From Sphaerisporangium siamense (GTDB lineage Bacteria; Actinomycetota; Actinomycetes; Streptosporangiales; Streptosporangiaceae), in contig NZ_JACHND010000001.1 of assembly GCF_014205275.1 (NCBI RefSeq), positions 8,370,001-8,434,000 on the forward strand: 64,000 nucleotides of DNA. Reading direction: 5' to 3'. The translations under genes were made by a program, and so were the position numbers. Positions 19,077 to 26,870 of the stretch are shown in pieces. Under the pieces are notes generated by a model, which saw only the letters and a program-made list of their open reading frames with translations, ran no database searches and was not told the DNA's origin. Numbering within the stretch: the first letter of the stretch is position 1; every line of letters begins with the position of its first letter.

Positions 19077-19227
19077 GCGACTCACCGACAGTGGACGCCT
19101 CTTCGCCCCCCATCCCGCCCCTGTTTCCGCGTCCGATGCGGCCGATCGGCTCAGCACTCCGGCAAGTCACTGGAAATATCAAGTTGCCGTGGTTTGTTCA
19201 TGGCGCAGTGGACCGAGGAGGAACAGC

Positions 19228-19956
19228 GTGACCCCACTTGACGACGCCGACGTGAGCACCGTTCTGGTGGTGACCGCGCACCCCGACGACGTGGACTTCG
19301 GCGCGGCCGGGTCGGTGGCCCTGCTCACCGACAAGGGAATCCGTGTCGTGTACTGCGTGGTCACCGACGGCGACGCCGGAGGCTTCGATCGCGAGCTCGA
19401 CAACGGCGGCATGGCGCAGTTGCGGCGCGCCGAGCAGACCGAGGCGGCCAAACGGGTGGGCGTGACCGACCTGCGTTTCCTGGGGTACCAGGACGGGACG
19501 GTGGAGCCGACCCTGGGCCTGCGCCGCGACATCTCGCGGGTGATCCGGCAGGTGCGGCCGGACCGCGTGATCACCTCCTCGCCCGAGCGCAACTACGTCC
19601 GCATCCAGCCGAGCCACCCGGACCACCGGGCCGTGGGCGGCGCGACCCTGGACGCGGTCTACCCCGACGCGCGCAACCCCTACGCCTTCCCCGAGCTGCT
19701 GGCCGACGAGGGTCTTGAGGCGTGGGCGGTCAGGGAGGTGTGGCTGACGGGCGGCCAGGCCAACAACCACTGGGTGGACATCACGGCGACCGTCGACCGC
19801 AAGGTGTCCGCGCTGAGGGCGCACGTCAGCCAGATCGCGCACATCGCCGACGGCATGGAGCAGTTCGTGCGCGGCTTCCTCGCGGCCAACGCCAAGACGG
19901 CGGGCCTGCCGGAGGGCAGCTACGCCGAGGGCTTCCAGGTCGTTCAGACCGCCTGA
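19228..19956 (+). CDS. PIG-L family deacetylase
   Basis: These zinc enzymes remove N-acetyl groups from GlcNAc-type substrates; relatives include MshB, Mca and BshB. The 242-residue protein has the metal motif HPDD in VTAHPDDVDFGAAGSV and the later SHPDHRAVGGA with the third ligand. There is no signal peptide, so it is cytoplasmic. A very long overlapping frame starts at 16930, but it crosses pcrA antisense; the true start is GTG 19228 with GAGGAGG upstream. It is a lone gene next to pcrA and the acetylated substrate cannot be named from context. Confidence 0.88.
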   Translation: MTPLDDADVSTVLVVTAHPDDVDFGAAGSVALLTDKGIRVVYCVVTDGDAGGFDRELDNGGMAQLRRAEQTEAAKRVGVTDLRFLGYQDGTVEPTLGLRRDISRVIRQVRPDRVITSSPERNYVRIQPSHPDHRAVGGATLDAVYPDARNPYAFPELLADEGLEAWAVREVWLTGGQANNHWVDITATVDRKVSALRAHVSQIAHIADGMEQFVRGFLAANAKTAGLPEGSYAEGFQVVQTA

Positions 19957-19987
19957 CCGGTCGCGCGGACCGCTTCAACGTTCATGT

Positions 19988-20755
19988 TCACCGGTCATGC
20001 TGACCGCCGGGCCGCCCCGCGCGCCGTTCGAGCCGGCGCGCGGCCCGCGCGGCGAAGTAGCCGAGCGTGTTGGTGGCCAGGTGCAGCAGGGACGGCGCCG
20101 CCAGCCCGCCGCGCCGCCGCAGCTCATGGAAGGCGGCCCCGGCCAGGGCGGTGGTGACCACCGTGCCCGCGACGACCCGGACCGGGCCCTCCGCGGGGCC
20201 GTCCTGCGGCTCGCCCGAGGCCAGGCGGCTGAAGGAGGGGTTGGTGGCGGCCATGTCGAGCGCGGGCAGGATGTGCCACAGCCCGAACAGCGCCGAGGCG
20301 CCCGCGACCGCCGCCACCGGGCCGTGCGAGCGGCGCAGCGCGGCGGGCAGCACGCCGCGGAAGGCGACCTCCTCCAGCAGGACGGTGCCCAGCGGCACCT
20401 GGACCAGGGCCTCCTCCAGCAGGCGGGCCCGCGACACCCCGAGGGCGCGCTCGTCCAGGAACAGCGGGCGGGTGCGCGGCGTGAGCACGCCCGCGGTGTA
20501 GACGGCGGCGACGGCGGCGGCCAGGGCCCCGCCGATCACGGCCCCCCGGCGCGGAGTGGTGAAGCCCATCTCGGGCCAGGACAGGCCCGCACGCCGGCCC
20601 AGCGCCACCAGCGCCCCGGCCGCCACGGCGGAGGTCACCGGCGCCAGCCGCCGCGCGACACGGTTGTTCAGCACATTGGCCACCACGAGCACCCCCACGG
20701 CCGGTGCCACGACCCCGGCGACGACCCGCCCGGAGGGGGACTCGGGGGTGCTCAT
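19988..20755 (-). CDS. CPBP-family intramembrane metalloprotease
   Basis: The 255-residue protein has about six to seven hydrophobic helices and the three CPBP (Abi/CAAX) motifs: EEVAFRG (EExxxR) near residue 126, FGLWHILPALD (FxxxH) near 160 and HLATNTLG (HxxxN) near 232. Bacterial members act as membrane proteases or in bacteriocin self-protection. The ATG overlaps the stop of the upstream whiB gene in the arrangement ATGA, so the two are translationally coupled. The long frame starting at 21124 runs through whiB out of frame and is not the start. Confidence 0.85.
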   Translation of the reverse strand: MSTPESPSGRVVAGVVAPAVGVLVVANVLNNRVARRLAPVTSAVAAGALVALGRRAGLSWPEMGFTTPRRGAVIGGALAAAVAAVYTAGVLTPRTRPLFLDERALGVSRARLLEEALVQVPLGTVLLEEVAFRGVLPAALRRSHGPVAAVAGASALFGLWHILPALDMAATNPSFSRLASGEPQDGPAEGPVRVVAGTVVTTALAGAAFHELRRRGGLAAPSLLHLATNTLGYFAARAARRLERRAGRPGGQHDR

Positions 20756-21018
20756 GAGGCGGCCCGGCGGCCCCAGCCCGGGGGGAATCGGAGGCGGCGG
20801 CGTTCGGCGGTGGTCAGGCCGCCCCAGATGCCCTCGCGCTCCCCCGCCCGGACCGCGTACGCCCGGCACTCCAGGATGACGGGGCAGGCGGCGCAGACGG
20901 CCTTGGCCCTGGCCTCCTGTTCGGGGAAGGGCGCCTCGGGGAAGAAAAGCTCGGGATCGGCGCCGCGGCAGGCCCCCCTGCTCGCCCAGCCCGCTTCGCG
21001 AACGGCCCGCGTCCCCAT
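20752..21018 (-). CDS. WhiB-family [4Fe-4S] transcription factor
   Basis: The 88-residue protein carries the WhiB cysteine set (C in RGACRGAD, then AVCAACPVILEC giving CxxC and Cx5C), the GIWGG turn, and a basic C-terminus (TTAERRRLRF) for DNA contact. WhiB proteins act with sigma region 4 and respond to redox or NO in actinobacteria. The short N-terminus before the first Cys resembles WblE/WhiB1-like forms, but I would not assign a number. ATG 21018 has GGGAGG seven bases upstream. It is followed directly by the overlapping CPBP protease gene. Confidence 0.93.
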   Translation of the reverse strand: MGTRAVREAGWASRGACRGADPELFFPEAPFPEQEARAKAVCAACPVILECRAYAVRAGEREGIWGGLTTAERRRLRFPPGWGRRAAS

Positions 21019-21176
21019 GGTGCACCTCCCGGCCGCGCGGCCCCCGCGCGTCATGACCGCGCGCGCCGGCCCGTCCGGCCGCGCTCCAGAACGCCAGGTT
21101 ACGGGCCCGCCACGGGTGCCACATCCGCCCACGGGCGTATCCGCGCTCCCCTTCACGGCGTAGTCCGCGCGGGCCT

Positions 21177-21896
21177 TCAGCACGCGTCGGCGCCGCTGTC
21201 GTAGCCGCCCGCGAACGCCTGCTGGCGCTGGGCCGGGGTGCCGTGCGCGTCCGGGCGCAGCCACTCGTCGGTGGGGTCGCCGGCCGCGGCGAGGTTGGCG
21301 AGCAGTTCCTCGTCGTCGCCCGCCTCGGCCTCGATGGAGCCGGAGTCGATCATGCCGCGCAGCGCGGCGCCCGCGTAGCAGTCGGCCTGCAGCTCGCGCT
21401 GGACGTTGAGGCCGAAGTCGCTCATGAGCTGCGCCTGCACGGCGTGCCCCAGCTCGTGCGGGATGATCACGTACACGGCGCCGTCGCCGCCGTTCTCGTA
21501 CAGCTTGCGCATCCACGCCTCGTCGTAGGCGACGAAGTGCCCGAGCGGGCAGTAGAAGGCGTTCTCGGGCACAGCAGGCTGCTCGCCGCAGGCCGGGCCG
21601 CCCTCACCGGAATACGCCTGGAAGCCCTGGATCGGGCGGTAGGCCCGGCCCGCGGCCTCGAACCTCTGCTGCCAGAAACGTTCGCTGAGCGTGCGGGCGA
21701 GCTCGACGTCCTCCTCGAACTTCTGGCCGAAGGACCGGGGCGAGGCGGAGGCGCTCCCGTCCGAACCCGTGTGGTCGGGGTACCTGCGGGGGAATTCGGA
21801 GGAGCAGGCCGCCGCCAGAAGCACGACCAGCACAGCGGACAGGACGGACAGGAACGGGCGGACGTGCGACGTGCGGCGAGGGGTCACACGTCCCAT
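21177..21896 (-). CDS. Neutral zinc metallopeptidase lipoprotein (YpfJ-type)
   Basis: The 239-residue protein has a lipoprotein signal with a hydrophobic core (LSVLSAVLVVLLAAAC) and lipobox Cys near residue 31. It then has a peptidase domain with HELGH (HExxH) and the ELQADCYAGAAL stretch that supplies the third zinc ligand in this family, plus FYCPLGHFVAYDEAW just before the active site. The location is the outer face of the membrane; the substrate is unknown. ATG 21896 or GTG 21887 could start it. It is the last gene of a minus-strand run after the two-component pair, 31 bp away. Confidence 0.85.
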   Translation of the reverse strand: MGRVTPRRTSHVRPFLSVLSAVLVVLLAAACSSEFPRRYPDHTGSDGSASASPRSFGQKFEEDVELARTLSERFWQQRFEAAGRAYRPIQGFQAYSGEGGPACGEQPAVPENAFYCPLGHFVAYDEAWMRKLYENGGDGAVYVIIPHELGHAVQAQLMSDFGLNVQRELQADCYAGAALRGMIDSGSIEAEAGDDEELLANLAAAGDPTDEWLRPDAHGTPAQRQQAFAGGYDSGADAC

Positions 21897-21927
21897 CCTG
21901 TCGGAATCATCCTGCCGGTGCGGCGGC

Positions 21928-22560
21928 TCACACCAGACGGCGCGCGGTCGCCCAGCGGGACAGTTCGTGACGGTTGGAGAGCTGAAGTTTGCGCAGGACC
22001 GACGAGACGTGCGTCTCGACCGTCTTCACCGAGATGAACAGCTCCTTGGCGATCTCTTTATAGGCGTACCCGCGGGCGATCAGGCGCAGCACCTCGCGCT
22101 CCCGCGACGTCAGCGAGTCCAGCTCGGGGTCGATGGACGGCGCCTCGGTGGAGGCGAAGGCGTCCAGCACGAACCCGGCCAGCCGCGGCGAGAAGACCGC
22201 GTCCCCCTCCGAGACCCGGACGATCGCGTCGGTCAGCTCCCTGCCGCTGATGGTCTTGGTGACGTAGCCGCGCGCGCCGCCGCGGATCACGCCGATGACG
22301 TCCTCGGCGGCGTCGGACACCGACAGGGCGAGGAAGCGCACCTGCGAGCCGGAGCCGAGCACCCGGCGCAGCACCTCCTGCCCGCCGCCCCCGGGCATGT
22401 GCACGTCGAGCAGCACGACGTCGGGCTTGAGCTCCTCGATGGCGCCGACCGCGGTGTCGACGTCCTCGGCCTCGCCGATCACCTCGATCTGCGGCCCCAG
22501 CTCGGCGCGGACGCCGGACCGGAAGAGCCGGTGGTCGTCCACGATCAGTACCTTGACCAT
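21928..22560 (-). CDS. NarL/LuxR-family response regulator
   Basis: This is the partner of the PspC histidine kinase encoded 37 bp upstream. The 210 residues have a receiver domain (VLIVDDHRLFRSGV, phospho-acceptor Asp in DVVLLDVHMPG, LALSVSD, Lys in GYVTKTIS) and a C-terminal LuxR helix-turn-helix (LTSREREVLRLIARGYAYKE, VKTVETHVSSVLRKL). I choose ATG 22560, eight bases after GGGAG; GTG 22566 is too close to it. Targets probably include the divergent PspC/LiaF-like gene, by analogy with LiaRS-type envelope-stress systems; that link is inference. Confidence 0.93.
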   Translation of the reverse strand: MVKVLIVDDHRLFRSGVRAELGPQIEVIGEAEDVDTAVGAIEELKPDVVLLDVHMPGGGGQEVLRRVLGSGSQVRFLALSVSDAAEDVIGVIRGGARGYVTKTISGRELTDAIVRVSEGDAVFSPRLAGFVLDAFASTEAPSIDPELDSLTSREREVLRLIARGYAYKEIAKELFISVKTVETHVSSVLRKLQLSNRHELSRWATARRLV

Positions 22561-22597
22561 CGTCACAGCTCCCTCACGCGCCGGTTGTGCTCGCGGA

Positions 22598-23818
22598 TCA
22601 CGCCTGCTCCCGCTTCATCGTCAGCATTACCTCGGTTCCGTCGCCCGGTTCGGTCCGCACCCGGGCGCTGCCGCCGTGCCGCTCCATGCGGCCGATGATC
22701 GACTGACGGATGCCCATGCGGTCGTCGGGGACCTCCTCCATGGTGAACCCCTTGCCGCGATCCCTGACGAACACCGTGACCTCCTCGGGCTCCACCTCCG
22801 CGTAGACGGAGATGACCGGAGCCTCAGCGTATTTGGCCGCGTTGACCATCGCCTGCCGGGCCGCCTGCAGCATCGCGCGCAGGCCGTCGTCCAGGTCGCA
22901 GTCACCCACGCAGACGATCTCGATGGGCACGCCGTGCTCGTCCTCGATCTCGGCGGCCACCCGGCGGACGGCCGCCGCCATGGTCGCGTCGGCGTCGGAC
23001 TTCGGCTGGTACAGCCAGTTGCGCAGCTCGCGCTCCTGCGAGCGGGCGAGGCGGGTGACCTCGAAGGGGTCCTGGGCGCTGCGCTGGATCAGCGTCAGGG
23101 TGTGCAGGACCGAGTCGTGCACGTGCGCGGCCATCTCGGCGCGCTCCTCCTGGCGGATGCGCTCCCTGCGCTCCTTCTGCAGTTCCTTCCACAGGCCGGT
23201 CAGCCAGGGGGCGGCGATGAGGCCGATGCCGCCGACGACGACGCCCGTGAACGCCAGGCCGGGCCGGGCCTCGGCCAGCTTGCCCTGGGCGGCCAGGAAG
23301 CCGATCGCGCCGATGACGACCAGGACCAGGCCGATGCCGGTGCGGATCCACGACCGGCGGACCTGGCGGACCGCGTCGGTCATCCAGCGCGCGCGCCGCC
23401 CGGGGTCGGCCTGCTGCCACAGGATCAGCGTGCCGATGCCGCCCACGGCGATCGACCAGGTGCCGACGCCGCCGGTGGAGGCGCCGGTGAGCCATCCGAA
23501 GGAGGTCAGCGCGACGCCGAGCACTCCGTAGGCGGTGGCCTGTCCCCAGTCGCGGGGCGGCGCCTCGCCGGGTTCGCGCGGGGTGAACATCCACAGCGCC
23601 GCGTACGCGAGGACGCCCAGGCCGTCCAGGACGCTGAGCAGCACGAAGGCGAGCCGCAGCACCACGGGGTCCAGCCTGAGCTGGGCGGCGGCCCCTTGGG
23701 CGACGCCCGCGACGAGCCGGCCTTTCAGCGGCCGGATCAGGCGCGGGTACGCCTCGGGAAGGGTGGGGGTCTCTGACATCTCCTGAGCATCGTCACATGT
23801 GAGAGGGCGGGAACGCAT
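22598..23818 (-). CDS. PspC-domain sensor histidine kinase
   Basis: The 406-residue membrane kinase begins with a PspC domain (RLIRPLKGRLVAGVAQGAAAQLRLDP, then a hydrophobic helix LAFVLLSVLDGLGVLAYAAL). Further membrane segments at about residues 90-130 and 160-205 follow, then a HisKA_3 dimerisation helix with the phospho-His in AAHVHDSVLHTL and an HATPase domain (QAMVNAAKYA, FVRDRGKGF, GSARVRTEPGDGTEVML). It should sense the envelope and phosphorylate the neighbouring LuxR-type regulator. ATG 23818 has GGGAG eight bases upstream; ATG 23779 (MSETPTLPEAYP) is an alternative. It is divergent from another PspC-domain gene across 94 bp. Confidence 0.9.
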   Translation of the reverse strand: MRSRPLTCDDAQEMSETPTLPEAYPRLIRPLKGRLVAGVAQGAAAQLRLDPVVLRLAFVLLSVLDGLGVLAYAALWMFTPREPGEAPPRDWGQATAYGVLGVALTSFGWLTGASTGGVGTWSIAVGGIGTLILWQQADPGRRARWMTDAVRQVRRSWIRTGIGLVLVVIGAIGFLAAQGKLAEARPGLAFTGVVVGGIGLIAAPWLTGLWKELQKERRERIRQEERAEMAAHVHDSVLHTLTLIQRSAQDPFEVTRLARSQERELRNWLYQPKSDADATMAAAVRRVAAEIEDEHGVPIEIVCVGDCDLDDGLRAMLQAARQAMVNAAKYAEAPVISVYAEVEPEEVTVFVRDRGKGFTMEEVPDDRMGIRQSIIGRMERHGGSARVRTEPGDGTEVMLTMKREQA

Positions 23819-23912
23819 CAGGGCGCTCCCTGACTCCTGCCCTGAGGGCTCGGGGACGAGTCAGGGGTTCCCCGGATGGTGAGGCGGCCCCCCGACCGGC
23901 CACGATGGTTTC

Positions 23913-25487
23913 ATGACCGAACCAGGCGGTGCCGGCACGGCGCGGGACACGGGCGCCGACCCGGGCGAGCGGCGCGTCCTCCAGCGTAGCGACGAGGGAC
24001 GCATGCTCACGGGCGTGTGCGCCGGGCTCGGCCGCGCCACCGGGATGGACCCCGTGATCTTCCGGGTGGGCTTCGCCGTCCTCGTCGTGGGCTCGGGCAT
24101 CGGCATCATGCTGTACGTCGCGGCGTTCCTTCTCATGCGGAGCGCGAACGGCGGCCCCGGGTACGTCGAGCAGTGGAGCCGCAGGTCCTTCGACACCGAG
24201 ACCGTGATGGCGCTGCTGGCCGCGATCTTCGCGCTCGGCCTGGTGATCAACCTGGCGGCCGACGGCATCGGCACCGCCACCGTCGTCGTGGGCACGCTGC
24301 TCGCCATCGCGCTCCTCGCGGCGCACGCGCGCGGCGTGGACCTGCTGGCCCTGGCCAAGAGCCTGCCCGAGCGGGTGAGGCGGCGGGGCGAAGAGCCGGT
24401 CGGCGACTTCCAGCTCAGCGGCTCCCTGCTGGGCCGGCCGTTCGGGCAGGCCTCCACGGCCGGGTTCGCCCAGGCCGCCGCTCCGGCGGACGCCCCCGGC
24501 GCGCCCCCCTCGGACGCCCCGCGCCCGTACACGCCCCCCTCGGACGCACCCGTCCGGGACGCGTCCCTTTCGGACGCGCCCGTCGCGGACGCGCCCCTTC
24601 AGGACGCGCCGCCGCCCGGCCAAGGGCCGAGGACGCCGGGAGACTTCCGGCAGGCGGCGCCCGGCGCGGCGCCCCGTCCGGCGTACGAGCGGCCCGCCCC
24701 GGAGTACCGCCGCCTGTCCGACCTCGCGCGGGAGGCCCGCCCCGGCGGGTTCGACTCCTCCGGCGAGCCTTTCGCCCCGCACGGCCCGTACGGCTTCCGG
24801 GGCCCCAACCTGCCGTACGAGCCGCACGACTGGGCTCACGGCGGGCGCGCCCCCGCCGCGCCGGCGCGGCCCAAGCGCCCGAAGTCGTTCATCGGCGGCA
24901 TAACGATGCTCGCCGCGTTCGTGGTCGGAGGAATCATGGTCGCAACGCAGTCGCCCGCGGGCACGCTGAACTTCCCCGTCGTCGGGGCCTCCGTCCTGAT
25001 CACCATCGGCGCGGGGCTGCTGGTCGCGGCCTGGTTCGGCAGGGGCGTGGGCCTCGTGGCGACCGGCACGCTGATGGCGGTCGTCCTGGTCGCCGGGTCG
25101 ACGGTGAACAGCATCCCGAAGAGGATCGGCAGCTACACCTGGCAGCCCACCGACGCCGCCGTGGCCGTGCGCGCCTACGACGTGGGCATCGGCGACGGCA
25201 CCCTGGACCTGCGCGACACCAAGTTCGCGCCAGGGTCACGGACGCGCTTCGACGCCTCGGTGGGCATCGGCGAGATGAAGGTGATCGTGCCGCCGACGGC
25301 CCGGGTGGAGGTGTTCGGCCGCACCAGGCTCGGCGACGTGAAGATCGAGCACGTGGTGCAGGGCGGGACGGACGTCCGGCACGACAAGGTCCTGGAGCCG
25401 GACGTCACGCCGCCGGGCAGCCCCGCGGTCATCGAGCTGCACGTCAAGGCGGGCATCGGCGACGTGGAGGTGCGCCGTGCGGCATAA
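23913..25487 (+). CDS. PspC / LiaF-like membrane protein with Ala-Pro-Asp linker
   Basis: The 524 residues comprise an N-terminal PspC domain (residues 20-75, GRMLTGVCAGLGRATGMDP) and hydrophobic helices near 50-72, 95-115 and 120-135. A disordered linker at about 185-320 includes repeated SDAP/DAP units (seven or more between 195 and 235). Two or three further helices (330-420) follow, and a C-terminal LiaF/YvqF-type beta domain (VGIGDGTLDLRDTKF, FDASVGIGEMKVIVPP, KAGIGDVEVR). LiaF proteins inhibit LiaRS-type kinases, and here the gene is divergent from a PspC kinase-regulator pair, so it may be both target and modulator. ATG 23913 has no strong ribosome site. Confidence 0.85.
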   Translation: MTEPGGAGTARDTGADPGERRVLQRSDEGRMLTGVCAGLGRATGMDPVIFRVGFAVLVVGSGIGIMLYVAAFLLMRSANGGPGYVEQWSRRSFDTETVMALLAAIFALGLVINLAADGIGTATVVVGTLLAIALLAAHARGVDLLALAKSLPERVRRRGEEPVGDFQLSGSLLGRPFGQASTAGFAQAAAPADAPGAPPSDAPRPYTPPSDAPVRDASLSDAPVADAPLQDAPPPGQGPRTPGDFRQAAPGAAPRPAYERPAPEYRRLSDLAREARPGGFDSSGEPFAPHGPYGFRGPNLPYEPHDWAHGGRAPAAPARPKRPKSFIGGITMLAAFVVGGIMVATQSPAGTLNFPVVGASVLITIGAGLLVAAWFGRGVGLVATGTLMAVVLVAGSTVNSIPKRIGSYTWQPTDAAVAVRAYDVGIGDGTLDLRDTKFAPGSRTRFDASVGIGEMKVIVPPTARVEVFGRTRLGDVKIEHVVQGGTDVRHDKVLEPDVTPPGSPAVIELHVKAGIGDVEVRRAA

Positions 25488-25653
25488 GACGGACTGGCTT
25501 TCGCTGCTGTGCGGCCTGCTGTTCATCGGCCTCGGCGTCCGCTACCTCACCCGTCCCGCGCCCGACACGGCGCTCATGGGTCTGATCCTCGTGGCCGGCC
25601 TGGGCTTCGCCGGGTTCGTCGCGGTGATCGCCAAGGCCGCGCGCAAGCGCTGA
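25477..25653 (+). CDS. 58-residue two-helix membrane protein
   Basis: A short frame starting at GTG 25477 overlaps the PspC/LiaF-like gene by 11 bp. It encodes DWLSLLCGLLFIGLGVRYL and LMGLILVAGLGFAGFVAVI, two hydrophobic helices separated by TRPAPDTA, and ends in a basic KAARKR tail. The overlap, matching codon bias and clean two-helix pattern make it a real gene coupled to its neighbour. Its role is unknown; a small accessory of the PspC/Lia membrane-stress unit is a reasonable inference. Confidence 0.75.
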   Translation: MRHKTDWLSLLCGLLFIGLGVRYLTRPAPDTALMGLILVAGLGFAGFVAVIAKAARKR

Positions 25654-25731
25654 CCCGGCGGCGGCGCCCGTTCGCGGCGGGCCCGCGCGTGGGTATGCCC
25701 AGGCGAGGGCCCACCTGACCGGGGAGCCGCC

Positions 25732-26187
25732 GTGACGACGTCGTTGAGGCCGCCGTTCACCGAGGAGACCGCGCGCGCGAAGGTCCAGGCCGCCGAGGAC
25801 GCCTGGAACACCCGCGACCCGCGCCGCGTCGCCCTCGCGTACACGCCCGGCTCGGTGTGGCGCAACCGGTCGGAGTTCGTGACCGGCCGGGAGGAGATCA
25901 TCCGGTTCCTCACCGCGAAGTGGGCCAGGGAGCTCGACTACGCGCTGCGCAAGGAGCTGTGGGCGTTCACCGATGACCGTATCGCCGTGCGCTTCCAGTA
26001 CGAATGCCGCGACGCGGCCGGCCAGTGGTGGCGCAGCTACGGCAACGAGCTGTGGGAGTTCGACGCGGACGGGCTGATGCGGCGGCGCGAGGCCAGCATC
26101 AACGACGTCCCGATCGGGGAGGCGGACCGGCGCGTCTTCGGGTCCAGGCCCTCGGCGGAGCTGGGACGCCCGTTTCCCCTCCGGTGA
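25732..26187 (+). CDS. DUF1348 / NTF2-like (SnoaL-fold) protein
   Basis: The 151 residues match the DUF1348 family throughout: [71 protein letters not shown] and [20 protein letters not shown]. This is a small cone-shaped NTF2-like fold used by enzymes and binding proteins; no activity is established for the family to my knowledge. There is no signal peptide. GTG 25732 has GGGGAG five bases upstream. It lies alone between the PspC unit and the cox operon. Confidence 0.88.
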   Translation: MTTSLRPPFTEETARAKVQAAEDAWNTRDPRRVALAYTPGSVWRNRSEFVTGREEIIRFLTAKWARELDYALRKELWAFTDDRIAVRFQYECRDAAGQWWRSYGNELWEFDADGLMRRREASINDVPIGEADRRVFGSRPSAELGRPFPLR

Positions 26188-26263
26188 ACGCGCCACGGCG
26201 GTCCGGAATGGGCGGGGCTGGGGAGACGCGGGGCAACGGCGGCGTGTCCTGGGCCCTGGGGGG

Positions 26264-26291
26264 TTGACCTCGCACGTCAGGGGCGTACGTT
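26264..26291 (+). promoter_or_regulatory. Candidate promoter of the cox-type operon
   Basis: TTGACC (26264-26269) and TACGTT (26286-26291) are 16 bp apart, fitting a housekeeping-type promoter about 95 bp before the coxS-like ATG. The start codon itself has GGAGG four bases upstream. Confidence 0.5.
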
Positions 26292-26387
26292 CACAATGTC
26301 GGCTCCCGCCCCGGCGAGTGCCCGCGGGGGCGCGCACGATGCCGCGCACGGCGACGGAAGCACACGGCCACCTGTCCTGGAGGTCCA

Positions 26388-26870
26388 ATGACCCGTATCA
26401 CCGTCACGGTCGACGGCGTCGCCTACGAGGAGGAGGTGGAGCCCCGCCTGCTCCTCGTCCACTTCCTGCGCGACCGGCTCGGCAAGGTGGGCACGCCCAT
26501 CGGCTGTGACACGAGCAACTGCGGCGCGTGCACGGTCCTGCTGGACGGCAGGAGCGCCAAGAGCTGCGCGGTCCTCGCCGTGCAGGCCGACGGCGGCGAC
26601 GTCCTCACCATCGAAGGGCTCGCGGACGGCGACACCTGGCACCCCATGCAGCGGGCCTTCCACGAGGAGCACGGGCTGCAGTGCGGCTACTGCACGCCCG
26701 GCATGATCATGGCCGCCCTCGACCTGCTCAAGGACGACCCCGACCCCTCCGAGGAGGCGATCCGCTCGGGCCTGGAGGGCAACCTGTGCCGGTGCACCGG
26801 CTACACCAACATCGTCAGGTCCGTGCGCCGCGGCGCCCGGGACATGAGCGGCCGTGAGGTGACGCCGTGA
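26388..26870 (+). CDS. Molybdenum hydroxylase small [2Fe-2S] subunit (CoxS-like)
   Basis: This is the electron-transfer subunit of a xanthine-oxidase-family enzyme. The 160 residues have the plant-type [2Fe-2S] ligands C40, C45, C48 and C60 ([16 protein letters not shown]). The second, helical cluster has C99 and C102 (QCGYCTPGM) and C134 and C136 (CRCTGY), complete for the family. It should pass electrons from the molybdenum site of the large subunit to FAD of the medium subunit. It is the first gene of an S-L-M operon and overlaps the large-subunit gene by 4 bp. Confidence 0.92.
   Translation: MTRITVTVDGVAYEEEVEPRLLLVHFLRDRLGKVGTPIGCDTSNCGACTVLLDGRSAKSCAVLAVQADGGDVLTIEGLADGDTWHPMQRAFHEEHGLQCGYCTPGMIMAALDLLKDDPDPSEEAIRSGLEGNLCRCTGYTNIVRSVRRGARDMSGREVTP

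Noticed and set aside
16930-19956. A 1008-codon open frame on the plus strand
   Set aside because: Most of it is antisense to pcrA, with shadow composition of high-GC DNA. Only the last 242 codons (from 19228) have family signatures and a ribosome site.
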